Shown here one piece after another: positions 63,605 to 64,000 of a stretch of 64,000 bases of DNA. The translations under genes and the position numbers were made by a program. Position 1 is the first letter of the stretch, and each line of letters starts with the position of its first letter. The DNA is from Methanoregula sp. UBA247 (GTDB lineage Archaea > Halobacteriota > Methanomicrobia > Methanomicrobiales > Methanospirillaceae): the NCBI GenBank assembly GCA_002495055.1, contig DADR01000024.1:111547-175546 (forward strand). Reading direction: 5' to 3'. The notes beneath the pieces were generated by a model. That model was not told where the DNA came from, searched no databases, and was given only the letters and a program-made list of their open reading frames with translations.

Positions 63605-64000
63605 CTAGAAGAGCCGGACAGCGGTCAGCCAGACCACCAGGGGGACTGCAATAATGAAGAGCAGCGAAAGACTTAGTATTGCCCATTCGCTTCCCTTCAG
63701 CGGTTTTTTCTCAACAAAGAGAAAACTGTCCCGTCCATATCCACGGCAGAGCATACTGGTGTACACCCGTTCTCCCTGTTCATACGACCGGATGAACATT
63801 GTTCCCATTGTGTATCCAATCTGTTGGAGGCGATAGCGGTACGGGAGATGACGGTCGAAAGCATCAAAACATTTTGTCTTGAGGGTTTCGTTAATCTTGC
63901 GGAACATATAACCGAAGACAAAGAGGTAGCGGATCATCATGCCCAGCGCAAGTGCAAACTCCGCCGGTAATCCCATCCGGGCAGCACCCTCAAGCATATC
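63605..64000 (-). CDS. CbiQ/NikQ-like ECF transporter transmembrane protein (partial)
   Basis: The frame is open to the right edge, so the N-terminal part is missing. The visible 131 residues include GAARMGLPAEFALALGMMIRYLF, RSYEQGERVYTSMLCRGYGRD (the coupling motif that contacts the ATPase, equivalent to AMxARG), and a final helix ending VVWLTAVRLF. The family is the membrane scaffold of cobalt or nickel energy-coupling-factor transporters. Either metal would suit a methanogen that needs cobalamin, F430 and hydrogenases. Confidence 0.85.
   Translation of the reverse strand, partial: DMLEGAARMGLPAEFALALGMMIRYLFVFGYMFRKINETLKTKCFDAFDRHLPYRYRLQQIGYTMGTMFIRSYEQGERVYTSMLCRGYGRDSFLFVEKKPLKGSEWAILSLSLLFIIAVPLVVWLTAVRLF

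Noticed and set aside
1..64000. CRISPR array, rRNA operon, integrase or prophage
   Set aside because: I found no regularly spaced repeat array, no rRNA motif, and no transposase or integrase gene; the tRNA genes show no obvious attachment-site duplication.

Overview
The window looks like chromosomal DNA from a methanogenic archaeon, most likely of the order Methanomicrobiales (Methanoregula-like). Reasons: four of the five coenzyme F430 biosynthesis genes are present, with a methanogenesis-marker-9 protein beside them. Archaeal information-processing genes (PCNA, primase large subunit, Hef, Alba, ribosomal protein S17e, archaeal-type GlyRS) sit together with bacterial-type SerRS and DNA gyrase, and there are archaeal cobalamin-salvage and archaeosine genes. 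The genus is an inference from gene content, not from a search. Most intergenic DNA is AT-rich and many genes begin with GTG or TTG.

Layout. 1-5.8 kb: end of a glycosyltransferase, a thioesterase, a GC-rich GHMP-family gene flanked by short remnants of a diverged copy of itself, a DedA protein, a methyltransferase and a zinc-ribbon membrane protein. 5.8-6.6 kb: gene-free DNA with nested inverted repeats. 6.6-12 kb: a small conserved protein, serS, a large PH/zinc-ribbon/proline-repeat membrane protein, tRNA-Glu and ilvE. 12.3-16.4 kb: cfbA-cfbE-cfbD-cfbB on the minus strand (cfbC not here), divergent from marker 9, a CitG-like protein and DUF447 (16.5-19 kb). 19.1-20.7 kb: hypC-hypA-hypE. 21.9 kb: tRNA-Ser. 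22-27.3 kb: an anchored surface protein, RaSEA, archaeal ornithine cyclodeaminase-type protein, cobD-cobY. 27.5-30.3 kb: a 59-residue ribbon-helix-helix gene and an FtsZ2-like gene behind operator-like repeats, then a coiled-coil protein behind a hairpin-rich leader. 30.9-31.6 kb: a matrixin-type protease gene broken by one TGA.

31.9-38.6 kb: DUF373, Alba, asd, two tandem ferredoxins, dapB, dapA, S17e and ThiN (lysine biosynthesis linked with information-processing genes). 38.7-40.7 kb: priL and PCNA. 41-43.8 kb: small membrane and lipoproteins, a metallo-hydrolase and an HTH protein. 43.9-48.6 kb: glyS, hef, a zinc-finger protein and UPF0147. 48.9-53.7 kb: two receiver/sensor kinases; the second has Glu in place of the phospho-accepting Asp and a degenerate ATP-binding box. 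53.9-58 kb: DUF475, a ferredoxin-fused aldo/keto reductase, a QueG-like protein and YjbQ. 58-62.7 kb: gyrB-gyrA. The right edge holds a small unknown gene and a partial CbiQ/NikQ transporter gene.

The items most worth a second look are the remnants flanking the GHMP gene, the RHH-ftsZ2 operator region, the pseudo-receiver kinase, the TGA-interrupted protease, the hairpin-rich leader before the coiled-coil gene, and the nested inverted repeats at 5.8-6.35 kb.
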